From positions 1 through 22,500 of the forward strand of contig CAYVLB010000014.1 in NCBI GenBank assembly GCA_964452325.1: a stretch of 22,500 nt of DNA. The letters run 5' to 3'. This DNA comes from JALVCQ01 sp964452325 (lineage in GTDB: Bacteria > Bacteroidota > Bacteroidia > JAADEI01 > JALVCQ01). Shown in pieces: positions 1 to 6,427 of this stretch. Made by a program: the position numbers and the translations under genes. The notes below the pieces were generated by a model. That model was not told the DNA's origin and searched no databases. It worked only from the letters and a program-made list of their open reading frames with translations. Each line of letters begins with the position of its first letter. Position 1 is the first letter of the stretch.

Positions 1-2
1 GC

Positions 3-371
3 TTATTGGCTAGCATCTACGAACTACGTTCGGAGCTGATAGGTATCATCGAGAAGGCTAAAAAGGGTGAGGTTAACTTAACTCCGGCGGAGATTGCTAT
101 GCTGGAGAAACTTGTTAAGCCTCACTTTCCCGATGAGGAATGGCATCCCGACGAGCTGATAGTATCGGGGTTGCTTGGGCACCGCGTAGTCAACATTCTT
201 AAAAAGCTGAAATACGATAAAGAGTTCAAAAAGTACTCTACGCTTTACGATAAGTTTATCAATTTCTTAAAGGCTGTTTACCGTAAGATTTTGGAGTTAG
301 TGGTGGGCGGTGATACTACATATTACGAGGTGGTGCTAGATAGGTCGCTAGCTGTTGTTGAGCGGTTGTAG
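3..371 (+). CDS. Hypothetical protein, 5' end may lie outside the window
   Basis: I do not recognise this protein. The frame is open to the left edge; the first possible start inside is TTG at 6, giving 121 residues, and the true start may be upstream. The product is Lys/Glu-rich and looks mostly helical (runs such as EKAKKGEV, NILKKLKYDKEFKKY and KAVYRKILELV), with no signal peptide or membrane segment. Base composition is AT-richer than the sequence from 372 on and closer to the ORFs at 1640-2648. It ends at TAG 369-371, and the next codon in the same frame already encodes the conserved GINL helicase motif. The stop may therefore be the natural end of this gene or a product of the junction. 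No function is proposed. Confidence 0.4.
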   Translation, partial: LLASIYELRSELIGIIEKAKKGEVNLTPAEIAMLEKLVKPHFPDEEWHPDELIVSGLLGHRVVNILKKLKYDKEFKKYSTLYDKFINFLKAVYRKILELVVGGDTTYYEVVLDRSLAVVERL

Positions 372-1363
372 GGCATCAACCTCAACCGGGCTGGCACCAT
401 CATCAACTACGATATTCCCTGGAACCCCATCCGGGTGATTCAGCGCTTAATCCGTATCAACCGCATCGGCCAGAAGGTCTTTGACACCCTTTACATTTAC
501 AACTTCTTCCCCACCGAAGAGGTCGCGGAAGTGGTCAAGAGCCGAGAGATTGCGGCCCACAAGATGTTTCCGATTCACAACACCTTAGGCGAGGAGAACA
601 AAATTTTCGCGCCGGGTACCCCCACACCGGACGCCCTCTTCCAGTGCATCAACTGCAACCCCGAGGAGCTGGAGGAGGAAAGCCTCCTTACCTGCGTTCG
701 CAGGGAAGGCTTCGCCTTGCAAGAGCAACACTCGGACATCGTGCAGGGACTGGAGGACTTTCCACCCCGCGCCAAGACGGCCAAAAGACCCCAACGAAAC
801 GCACTTCTGGTCTTCCGGCGCAAGGGGTTGCAGCGGTTCATCCAGGCAATGCCCGATACTGCCGTAGACAAGACCCAGGTACGGGCCTTGACTTTGGAGG
901 AAGCCCTGGAACACATCCGCTACACTCCCGAAACCCCGCGACTTCCTCTGATCCTCCGCTTCTGACCAGCCTATGAAGCCGTCAAACGCCACAGGGAGCG
1001 AATCACCATGTCCAAAAGCTAACGCTCCATCATCGTTCGGGCCCCAAATAACCTGCGCAGCGCCCTGGCCTACCACAGCGTAGAACTGGAGGCCCACCTG
1101 CCCTTCATCCGCATCCTGCTGCAGGACCTTCGGGAGTTTCAGGCCCTGCCCCGTTACACCCTACGCCATCTAACAGCGGTAGAGATGGACCCGTGGGCCA
1201 AGGCCCAGGGCCCTACCTGTTTTCAGCGGGAATTAGACGCCCTGCGTCGGGCCCTGGGGAAGATTACTTAGAACGCATCGAAAAGCGCGTTCAGGGGTTC
1301 CACACCGAGGTCATAATAGCTGTTGAGAACATCGCTCAAAACGGAGGCGAAGGCCATGAGTAA
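372..1363 (+). pseudogene. SNF2-like helicase, C-terminal remnant, CRISPR type III-associated kind
   Basis: Only the C-terminal part of a superfamily 2 helicase is present. It opens inside motif V (GINLNRAGTIINYD) and passes through motif VI (VIQRLIRINRIGQK). It continues with family-typical stretches such as LYIYNFFPTEE, VKSREIAAHKMF, HNTLGEENKIF, RNALLVFRRKGL and TPETPRLPL. The usual QRxGRINRIG motif has Ile in place of Gly. The frame is broken three times: TGA at 963-965 where a Trp fits (RF-W-PAYEAVKRHRERI), TAA at 1020-1022 where a Glu fits (KS-E-RSIIVRA), and a missing G in the G-run near 1256-1259. After that, GEDYLERIEKRV continues in another frame to TAA 1361-1363. That stop overlaps the next gene's ATG, as in a former operon. 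The N-terminal ATPase half is absent. Helicases of this kind occur beside Cas10-type genes; that link is from memory of the family and from the next gene. Confidence 0.7.
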
Positions 1364-1555
1364 TGCACCGGACCTGAAGGCTTTGCAGGAAAAACGGGAA
1401 GAAATTTTGAAGGCGGAGCTGGCAGCGTGGCTGCATGATGGGGGAAATGCACAGATGCTTTCCTGCAGACAGAGGGCATGGGGCTTAATGTTCAAAACTG
1501 CCAAGGCAACCAAGTGTCAATCCTCATAAAGCCGTTTTTTCACCACAAGGGTTAA
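1356..1555 (+). pseudogene. Cas10-like HD-domain protein, N-terminal remnant
   Basis: ATG 1356 overlaps the helicase stop (ATGAGTAA). The product starts MSNAPDLKALQEKREEILK and runs into AELAAWLHD at 1416-1439. At 1440-1441 one base is missing: in the shifted frame (from 1442) the reading resumes as GKCTDAFLQTEGMGLNVQN and continues to TAA 1553-1555. The repaired motif AAWLHDxGKCTDAFL matches the N-terminal HD nuclease motif of Cas10/Csx11-type subunits of type III CRISPR effectors. Nothing of the palm domains, zinc-binding region or GGDD motif follows, so only about 65 residues of a protein usually several hundred long remain. The HD family is broad, so Cas10 is inferred from motif plus helicase neighbour. 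Without the repaired frame the ORF would run 1356-1562 region only as a meaningless tail. Confidence 0.45.
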
Positions 1556-1639
1556 CACAACTTAATGTGAGTGAAATCTTTACGTTGGGCCCATAAATTG
1601 GCCGATCATCCCAATAAAATGATTGGTATGTTAGTTTAG
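1556..1639. other. Short spacer at a composition switch
   Basis: No gene is seen here. GC-rich sequence of the CRISPR-associated remnant gives way to AT-rich sequence. I saw no repeated CRISPR unit and no insertion sequence end. Confidence 0.4.
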
Positions 1640-1657
1640 TTAGTTTAGTTTGTTTAG
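1631..1657. repeat. Three tandem 9-bp units
   Basis: Two identical units TTAGTTTAG (1631-1639, 1640-1648) are followed by a one-mismatch third unit TTTGTTTAG (1649-1657). The second unit carries the stop codon of the minus-strand ORF 1640-2155, so the repeat forms the last residues and trailer of that gene. Confidence 0.85.
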
Positions 1658-2155
1658 GTATCTCTCGTATGATTTTAGGCCTATGAATATACCAAACGGA
1701 TAAAAGCAATTAACATTTTTAAGGTCGTAAGCTGATATCACATCAACTTCTTTGGCGATTAACACAAAGTTGTTAATGTCCCCCTTTTCAATATCCAAAA
1801 TTCTGAAGTAGTTTATGTCAACAATAGGGACAAAACCTTCGCCAATTTCCAGGGCGTGAATAGATATAACCGGCTTTATTTTGTTGGTCAATATGTGTAC
1901 GTTAGCGAATCGGAAAAGCCGATTCAGTAAAAGGGCATGTAAAGTATATTTTTCTTCTGCAAAAACAAAAAACTTTTTTATCTTGGCAAATTTGATGATC
2001 TCCATTAATGCCCAATCGTACTTTTCATCCAGTGGCATGACGTAATAAGATCCACCCTCATCAATAATTAGTGCCGAATCTTTAAGTGTTAATATTGCAT
2101 AAACTGTTAGTTTGGCATCAGACAAATCGATTACACTATCATTGGTGAACATCAT
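1640..2155 (-). CDS. Hypothetical protein, AT-rich
   Basis: This 171-residue protein is not recognised. It begins MMFTNDSVIDLSDAKLTVYA, so the start could be ATG at 2155 or at 2152. It alternates hydrophobic beta-like stretches (YAILTLKDSALIIDEGG, KFFVFAEEKY, ANVHILTNKIKPVIS, NFVLIAKEVDVISAYDL), which suggests a globular alpha/beta cytoplasmic protein. No signal peptide, membrane helix or metal-binding cluster is evident. It overlaps the 3' end of the upstream ORF (2139-2648) by 17 bases, so the two are very likely co-transcribed and may act together. Low GC and unfamiliar content, against a roughly balanced genome, point to acquired DNA such as a phage or other mobile element. This is inference only. 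Confidence 0.55.
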   Translation of the reverse strand: MMFTNDSVIDLSDAKLTVYAILTLKDSALIIDEGGSYYVMPLDEKYDWALMEIIKFAKIKKFFVFAEEKYTLHALLLNRLFRFANVHILTNKIKPVISIHALEIGEGFVPIVDINYFRILDIEKGDINNFVLIAKEVDVISAYDLKNVNCFYPFGIFIGLKSYERYLNKLN

Positions 2156-2648
2156 TAAACTTTGTTAGGTATTCTTTGTAAGGAACATCCTCTTCATGTT
2201 CTAATAGCAAGGATACATAGTGAACTGTTATTGGGTACACTTCATTTTCACGGAAAATTTCACCTTTGATTTCATTCTTGTCCAGTATATCCTTAAATGG
2301 TTGGTACTGCATAAATATTGGATATAGTATGAATGTGCTAATCGATGACTTATTGTAAATTTTATAGATAATTTTCGGATCTTTATTAAATGATTTACTA
2401 TAATATCCGTTAACGATATTTACAAATGCTTTTCTATATTGTTTTTTAATCTTGTATACTTCTGTGTAGGATTTGCCGTTTGCTTCAACTAATCTTACTA
2501 CGGAATATGGTATTTTTTCTATCATACGAATATGAGGTAAGAATAAGTTATCAACTGGTTTGCTTGGTGTAATCAATGGTGAAATCATTTCCTTAAATAT
2601 GTGATGTGTGGATCTCGCTTTGTTCATCTTATTTAGTAACCATTCCAT
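2139..2648 (-). CDS. Hypothetical protein, AT-rich, first gene of a pair
   Basis: This 169-residue protein is not recognised. It starts at ATG 2648 (MEWLLNKMNKARSTHH). The middle is strongly basic and Tyr-rich (KSYTEVYKIKKQYRKAF, NGYYSKSFNKDPKIIYK), compatible with nucleic-acid binding but not proof of it. The C-terminal third is acidic (LLLEHEEDVPYKEYL). There is no signal peptide. It lies upstream of, and overlaps by 17 bases, the ORF at 1640-2155. A perfect 8-bp inverted repeat (2679-2704) sits about 30 bases before its start and could be an operator or leader hairpin. Composition is like its partner and unlike the genes beyond the gap. An acquired two-gene cassette is possible; no function is proposed. 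Confidence 0.55.
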   Translation of the reverse strand: MEWLLNKMNKARSTHHIFKEMISPLITPSKPVDNLFLPHIRMIEKIPYSVVRLVEANGKSYTEVYKIKKQYRKAFVNIVNGYYSKSFNKDPKIIYKIYNKSSISTFILYPIFMQYQPFKDILDKNEIKGEIFRENEVYPITVHYVSLLLEHEEDVPYKEYLTKFNDVHQ

Positions 2649-2678
2649 TGTTTTTTTTAGTTTTTCAGCACGAAATAT

Positions 2679-2704
2679 ACAAACCGCTGTTCGAAACGGT
2701 TTGT
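2679..2704. repeat. Perfect 8-bp inverted repeat, 10-base loop
   Basis: ACAAACCG (2679-2686) pairs perfectly with CGGTTTGT (2697-2704). The loop includes TTCGAA, itself a palindrome. It lies upstream of the start of the ORF 2139-2648. There is no T-run immediately after it on either strand, so an operator or leader structure is more likely than an intrinsic terminator. Confidence 0.6.
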
Positions 2705-2801
2705 TAATCTCTTTGTGAATAATTTACCTTTCTTATCAAACTTGGCAGTCAAATGTTTTTGGCTTAAAACAAATTTTCTTATTCAATTTTATGAAATTTT
2801 G

Positions 2802-2815
2802 AGCAATGCATTGCT
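2802..2815. repeat. 14-bp perfect palindrome beside the contig end
   Basis: AGCAATGCATTGCT equals its own reverse complement. It lies six bases before the 17-base repeat that flanks the N gap. A protein-binding site or an element end are both possible. Confidence 0.6.
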
Positions 2816-2820
2816 TCGGC

Positions 2821-2954
2821 ATCAATATTAACAAAGANNNNNNNNNNNNNNNNNNNNNNNNNNNNNNNNNNNNNNNNNNNNNNNNNNNNNNNNNNNNNNN
2901 NNNNNNNNNNNNNNNNNNNNNNNNNNNNNNNNNNNNNATCAATATTAACAAAGA
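2821..2954. repeat. 17-bp direct repeat on both sides of the N gap
   Basis: ATCAATATTAACAAAGA occurs at 2821-2837, directly before the Ns, and again at 2938-2954, directly after them. Such a terminal repeat is what two overlapping contig ends look like when a scaffolder joins them without merging. Confidence 0.9.
2838..2937. other. Scaffold gap of exactly 100 Ns
   Basis: There are 100 consecutive Ns, a conventional placeholder for a gap of unknown size. With the identical 17 bases on both sides, the real distance may be zero or negative. ORFs spanning the Ns are meaningless as they stand. Confidence 0.97.
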
Positions 2955-3263
2955 AATGTTCAGGTGCCACTCAATATCTTGAATCTACTAAGTGAACGCT
3001 ACGAAGGTTGGGCAGACACCCCCCCGTGCTGCTCAAATCTGTATTCCGAAATGTGTCTCTAACTGAATAACTAATGTTATAATCGAAACGTTCGCCACAA
3101 CTACAAAAAAATGTAGTCGTATTTGTTCTTAATCCCAACAAATTCCCCTATAGCACTGTCTATAATTTGCTTTCTGCCCTCTCCCTTTGTTTGCCTGATC
3201 TTGCCGTACATGTGTATGCATTGAACCATTGGGGAACGTAAACCACAGCACCCGGTAAGTACC
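2938..3263. other. Region without a recognisable gene
   Basis: I see no gene I can support. Short frames exist on both strands; the longest sensible one is minus-strand 3101-3229, about 43 residues from an internal Met (MVQCIHMYGKIRQTKGEGRK), which resembles nothing I know and could be a fragment. A run of seven Cs lies around 3020. The region may be degraded mobile DNA between the AT-rich block and the propeller genes. Confidence 0.35.
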
Positions 3264-3269
3264 TTACCG
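3253..3269 (-). terminator. Hairpin over the stop codon of the last propeller gene
   Basis: CGGTAAG (3253-3259) and CTTACCG (3263-3269) form a perfect 7-bp stem with a 3-base loop. The stem includes the TAA stop (3264-3266) of the minus-strand gene. No T-run follows on the minus strand, so it is not a classical intrinsic terminator. It could protect the mRNA 3' end or help end transcription. Confidence 0.3.
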
Positions 3270-4811
3270 ATCAAAGCAAATATTAAGTATTGTAGGTGTA
3301 ACCGCAATAGCTCCTCCCCCTAATAAAGTCATACCCAGCGAGATAGAAGTAACGGATCCCATTGACGCCACAGAAAATGGTGGTTGAAATATGTGGCCTC
3401 CCCCACCACGATATTGACAGCAACTTTTCCCAAACGTAGCGTCCACCCGTGCAAGATAGGCATCTGATTGGCCCATACCGAACGAATGCGTTGTACCAGC
3501 TAATAACAGCCTACCAGTAGGGAGCCATATAATGGCCACAGCGGTCTCTCCCATATCACTACCAATCATGCGACTCCACACCGGATAACCATCAGGAGTT
3601 AGCTTTACGAGCATTGCCCTGGCAGGATGACGTGATACACCTGCCAGATATATGTTTTCTCGAACATCAAAAGTCAAAGAAGTACCTAAATCCTTTCCAT
3701 GTCCCCACGAATGTATCCAACTGGTCTTGCCCGATGGCAACACCTCAAAAATCATCATGTCTTTCCGGCGCACCCCAAACTCCAAATAAAAATGATAGGC
3801 CCCTACCCCCACAATAGTACCACGCTCTGATATTTTCACACTTTCAATCACCCCCGGCACAATTCCCTTCCCCCATATCAACGCACCTGCCGAAGACAAT
3901 TTCGCCACGTAGGCCCATACAGTATCGCCCAATCGTTTTCCTACGTACCCGCCCACTATAATATTGCCATTCGGTAAGATATCCACTGCGTTCATCGCAT
4001 CAGAATAGGCGGTCTGAATTCTTCGCCCCCACCATATGGAAGTGCCCGCCGAGTCCATACGAAATACAAATCCGTCCGTATCCGTACCACCAATTGTCAC
4101 ACCACAAACTACCAAATCTCCATTACTACCCAACACCACATCATAAGCAGAATCTACACCCGAAGTTCCGACAATGGCCCCCCATATTCGATTCCCAGAA
4201 GAATCGTACTTGGCCACCCAAACATCATGATAGGCAGAAGAGAGCGAATCGGAATAGCCAACTACGTAAATATTTCCGTCATTATCCACAACTCCTGCCA
4301 TCCCTATATCATCACCAATCCCCCCATCACGAATTGCCCAAATAATCGAATCATTAGGCGATATACGCACCACAAAAACATCCTCCCCCAATGCACCAAA
4401 AGACCTTGTAGAACCTATCAAAATCACATTCCCCCATCGATCAACCAAGGCATCGTGCACCTTTTCCGCAAACGTATCACCCACAGAATAACACCACGTT
4501 GAATCATTCATCACCGAAAACGAATCCTGCCCGATGCATCGCCAAGAAGACGAAAGCATACGGTATACCTCCACACAACCACTATCTAAATTATACACCA
4601 GCAAACCATCTGCCGGCAAGGAAATGGCATTGCGTTGGGCAGTGGTCAACTTCGGAAGTAACAGGCCTTTATGCGTGCTATAAATATCCAATCGGGCTGA
4701 CGGATGAGGACGAACGGTATTGATCCCCACCCCTTGGGCATACATTGTCACTGCACTACCCCCCAATGTCGCCATCACTATCCGAGTAATCCACCTCAAT
4801 TTTCGCCGCAT
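3264..4811 (-). CDS. Exported beta-propeller surface protein, paralogue 1 (last of three)
   Basis: This is a 515-residue predicted exported protein. A basic N-terminus and hydrophobic stretch end at MYA|QG, a likely signal peptidase site near residue 26. Residues about 27-93 form the Bacteroidota module GVGINTxxPxxSARLDI, GLLLPKLTTAQRNAI, GCVEVY and WRCIG. From about residue 120 to 455 there are repeats of roughly 50 residues with the pattern G-x-hydrophobic-GST ... D-hydrophobic-FVVRI ... IW (for example DVWVAKYDSSGNRIW), typical of SBBP-type propeller blades. The end has a CC pair (KSCCQYRGGGG) and a lone Cys (NICFDR). No T9SS sorting domain is recognised. ATG 4811 lies 19 bases after the paralogue upstream, so all three are probably one transcript. 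A role in adhesion or binding at the surface is inference. Confidence 0.8.
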   Translation of the reverse strand: MRRKLRWITRIVMATLGGSAVTMYAQGVGINTVRPHPSARLDIYSTHKGLLLPKLTTAQRNAISLPADGLLVYNLDSGCVEVYRMLSSSWRCIGQDSFSVMNDSTWCYSVGDTFAEKVHDALVDRWGNVILIGSTRSFGALGEDVFVVRISPNDSIIWAIRDGGIGDDIGMAGVVDNDGNIYVVGYSDSLSSAYHDVWVAKYDSSGNRIWGAIVGTSGVDSAYDVVLGSNGDLVVCGVTIGGTDTDGFVFRMDSAGTSIWWGRRIQTAYSDAMNAVDILPNGNIIVGGYVGKRLGDTVWAYVAKLSSAGALIWGKGIVPGVIESVKISERGTIVGVGAYHFYLEFGVRRKDMMIFEVLPSGKTSWIHSWGHGKDLGTSLTFDVRENIYLAGVSRHPARAMLVKLTPDGYPVWSRMIGSDMGETAVAIIWLPTGRLLLAGTTHSFGMGQSDAYLARVDATFGKSCCQYRGGGGHIFQPPFSVASMGSVTSISLGMTLLGGGAIAVTPTILNICFDR

Positions 4812-4830
4812 GCCATTATGCTATTAATGA

Positions 4831-6420
4831 CTAATCACATCCATTCCATACCCGAATCGGACGAAACCCCACAATGCCACCCGAACCGATAGCCATCTTA
4901 TAGGTGTTGACCTCCCCCACCGACCCTACTTGCAATCCAATGACACTTGGAAAAGAATAAGTGCGCCCCGTAAAACAACACGACCATCCAGTTTGAGGAT
5001 GTACTCGGACAATCATACCATTCCATCGGTTCACCGTAGAAGAAAATACATGGGCCCCAAACGATTCGGTATTTCCCAGCAAATACAGCACACCAACGGG
5101 ACAATAAGCAATACGGGCAACGCTATGCGAATCAATACTTCCATGATATCCTCCCCAAACTACCTGCAAGTCTGGATTTACTTTAAGCAGGAATAAGTTT
5201 GCTTTGCCCAACAACGACCCAACACCTGCTACCAACAAGTGCCCATCCGAGGTCTCCCAAAGGTCCGTAATTGCATACGAGAAAGAGTCATCTATACCAT
5301 CGACAAAATAACGATACCACACGGTATCTCCCCCCGCATTGAACTTGATCAGCACCCCTACACCATGTCCTCCCCGAATGGAAGCCCACCCGCCCGCATA
5401 AAGGTTGAGGAGCGTATCGAATGTTGCAGCTTCAAAGGCCATGGGTTCTCCCCCCCATAAATCATTGATCACGCGCGTCCAAAGTGTGTCTCCCAGACTA
5501 TCCATCACCACCACAAACCCACTGGAAGGTGAGTTAAAAGTACCGACTGCCGCAATTCGGGCAGCAGTATCTACCGCTGCCCCACGCACACCTATAATGC
5601 CAGAATAATTTCCCGTCAACCACCGAGTCCATAAAGTATCTCCTCCCAGACTCATCCGAATTACCACAATACCCTGAACGATACCGCCAAGCCCTCCACT
5701 ACCACCGGGACGATTGTAATTTCCCAAGACCACAATCCGATAATGTTTATCCACAGCCACTGCCACACCTTCCGCATCTACCGAGTCCGCAGTAAGACGC
5801 CGTTGCCATAACACCTGACCGTTTCCTGAAACCCGCACCACCACAATATCCCTATCGGAAGGCGATTGCGAGGTCCCTACTACCACCAGCCGCCCCATAG
5901 AATCCAACGCTACCGCTTCCAATGATACCTGATGAGACGAATCACCAACAGTAGTGATCCACTGAATTCGCCCCAATGAGTCGAACGCTCCGACCCATCC
6001 TTCACTCCCAACCTGGCCCACCACGTACACTGTTCCGTCGCTGCCGCCCACCGCATCGCGTATCTCAGTACTAACCGGAGCATAGTTGCTATCCACCGAA
6101 CTAAAGCCTTTGCAAAAAGCTAATGGAAGCGTATAGTAATTACTACACCGCCACCACGCACTCAACGAATCATATACCTCGACACACCCCTTGTCCACAT
6201 TATAGATTGCCAACCCATGGGCAGGCGAATCAATGGCATTACGTTGGGTCGTGGTCAATCGAGGGATTAAGACGCCCCGTTGTGAAACAATTTCCATCAC
6301 TGCCGACGAATGCGGATTAGCAACTCCTATCCCCAATTGCTGTCCCCAACCACTTATTGCCCATAGAAACAAGGCACTGCTCATTCCGTCCCATGCAATC
6401 CACCTTGGCATCCGACGCAT
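4831..6420 (-). CDS. Exported beta-propeller surface protein, paralogue 2 (middle)
   Basis: This 529-residue protein has the same plan as its two neighbours. The signal peptide starts MRRMPRWIAW, like paralogue 1, and probably ends at GWG|QQ. The N-terminal module is LGIGVANPHSSAVMEI, GVLIPRLTTTQRNAI, GCVEVYDSLSAWWRC. About six propeller-like repeats follow, with cores such as RDIVVVRVSGNGQVLW, GIVVIRMSLGGDTLW and NLFLLKVNPDLQVVW, each next to a DGxxYVVG-like strand. The C-terminal part again has a CC pair (WSCCFTGR) and a lone Cys three residues from the end (WNGCD). Compared with paralogue 1, blade loops differ greatly while the N-terminal module is well kept. ATG 6420 is 7 bases after the stop of paralogue 3. 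The ligand is unknown. Confidence 0.8.
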   Translation of the reverse strand: MRRMPRWIAWDGMSSALFLWAISGWGQQLGIGVANPHSSAVMEIVSQRGVLIPRLTTTQRNAIDSPAHGLAIYNVDKGCVEVYDSLSAWWRCSNYYTLPLAFCKGFSSVDSNYAPVSTEIRDAVGGSDGTVYVVGQVGSEGWVGAFDSLGRIQWITTVGDSSHQVSLEAVALDSMGRLVVVGTSQSPSDRDIVVVRVSGNGQVLWQRRLTADSVDAEGVAVAVDKHYRIVVLGNYNRPGGSGGLGGIVQGIVVIRMSLGGDTLWTRWLTGNYSGIIGVRGAAVDTAARIAAVGTFNSPSSGFVVVMDSLGDTLWTRVINDLWGGEPMAFEAATFDTLLNLYAGGWASIRGGHGVGVLIKFNAGGDTVWYRYFVDGIDDSFSYAITDLWETSDGHLLVAGVGSLLGKANLFLLKVNPDLQVVWGGYHGSIDSHSVARIAYCPVGVLYLLGNTESFGAHVFSSTVNRWNGMIVRVHPQTGWSCCFTGRTYSFPSVIGLQVGSVGEVNTYKMAIGSGGIVGFRPIRVWNGCD

Positions 6421-6427
6421 TGGGCCT

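Larger units (their letters stand above)
2649..2837. other. AT-rich stretch with inverted repeats, no gene seen
   Basis: I see no convincing gene here. The stretch contains a hairpin (2679-2704) and a 14-bp palindrome (2802-2815) and ends at the scaffold gap. A TTGACT box lies on the minus strand near 2750, with TAAATT 20 bases after it. This could serve the AT-rich gene pair, but the spacing is long for a standard promoter. Confidence 0.4.

Noticed and set aside
585..1097. 170-residue minus-strand ORF over the helicase remnant
   Set aside because: It is a shadow frame: the plus strand reads as conserved helicase sequence here, and the minus product has no family features.
1500..1640. Possible CRISPR repeat near the Cas10-like remnant
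   Set aside because: I looked for a repeated 25-40 base unit and found none; only the 9-bp tandem units are present.
1524..1709. Minus-strand ORF at the end of the CRISPR-associated remnant
   Set aside because: No conserved feature; it overlaps the remnant and the end of the AT-rich ORF in another frame.
2736..2970. ORFs that run through the N gap
   Set aside because: They include unknown residues created by Ns and a doubled 17-base stretch; they cannot be trusted.
3101..3307. 68-residue minus-strand ORF overlapping the end of propeller paralogue 1
   Set aside because: Its first third lies in the coding frame of the paralogue; only a 43-residue fragment is outside, without a known match.
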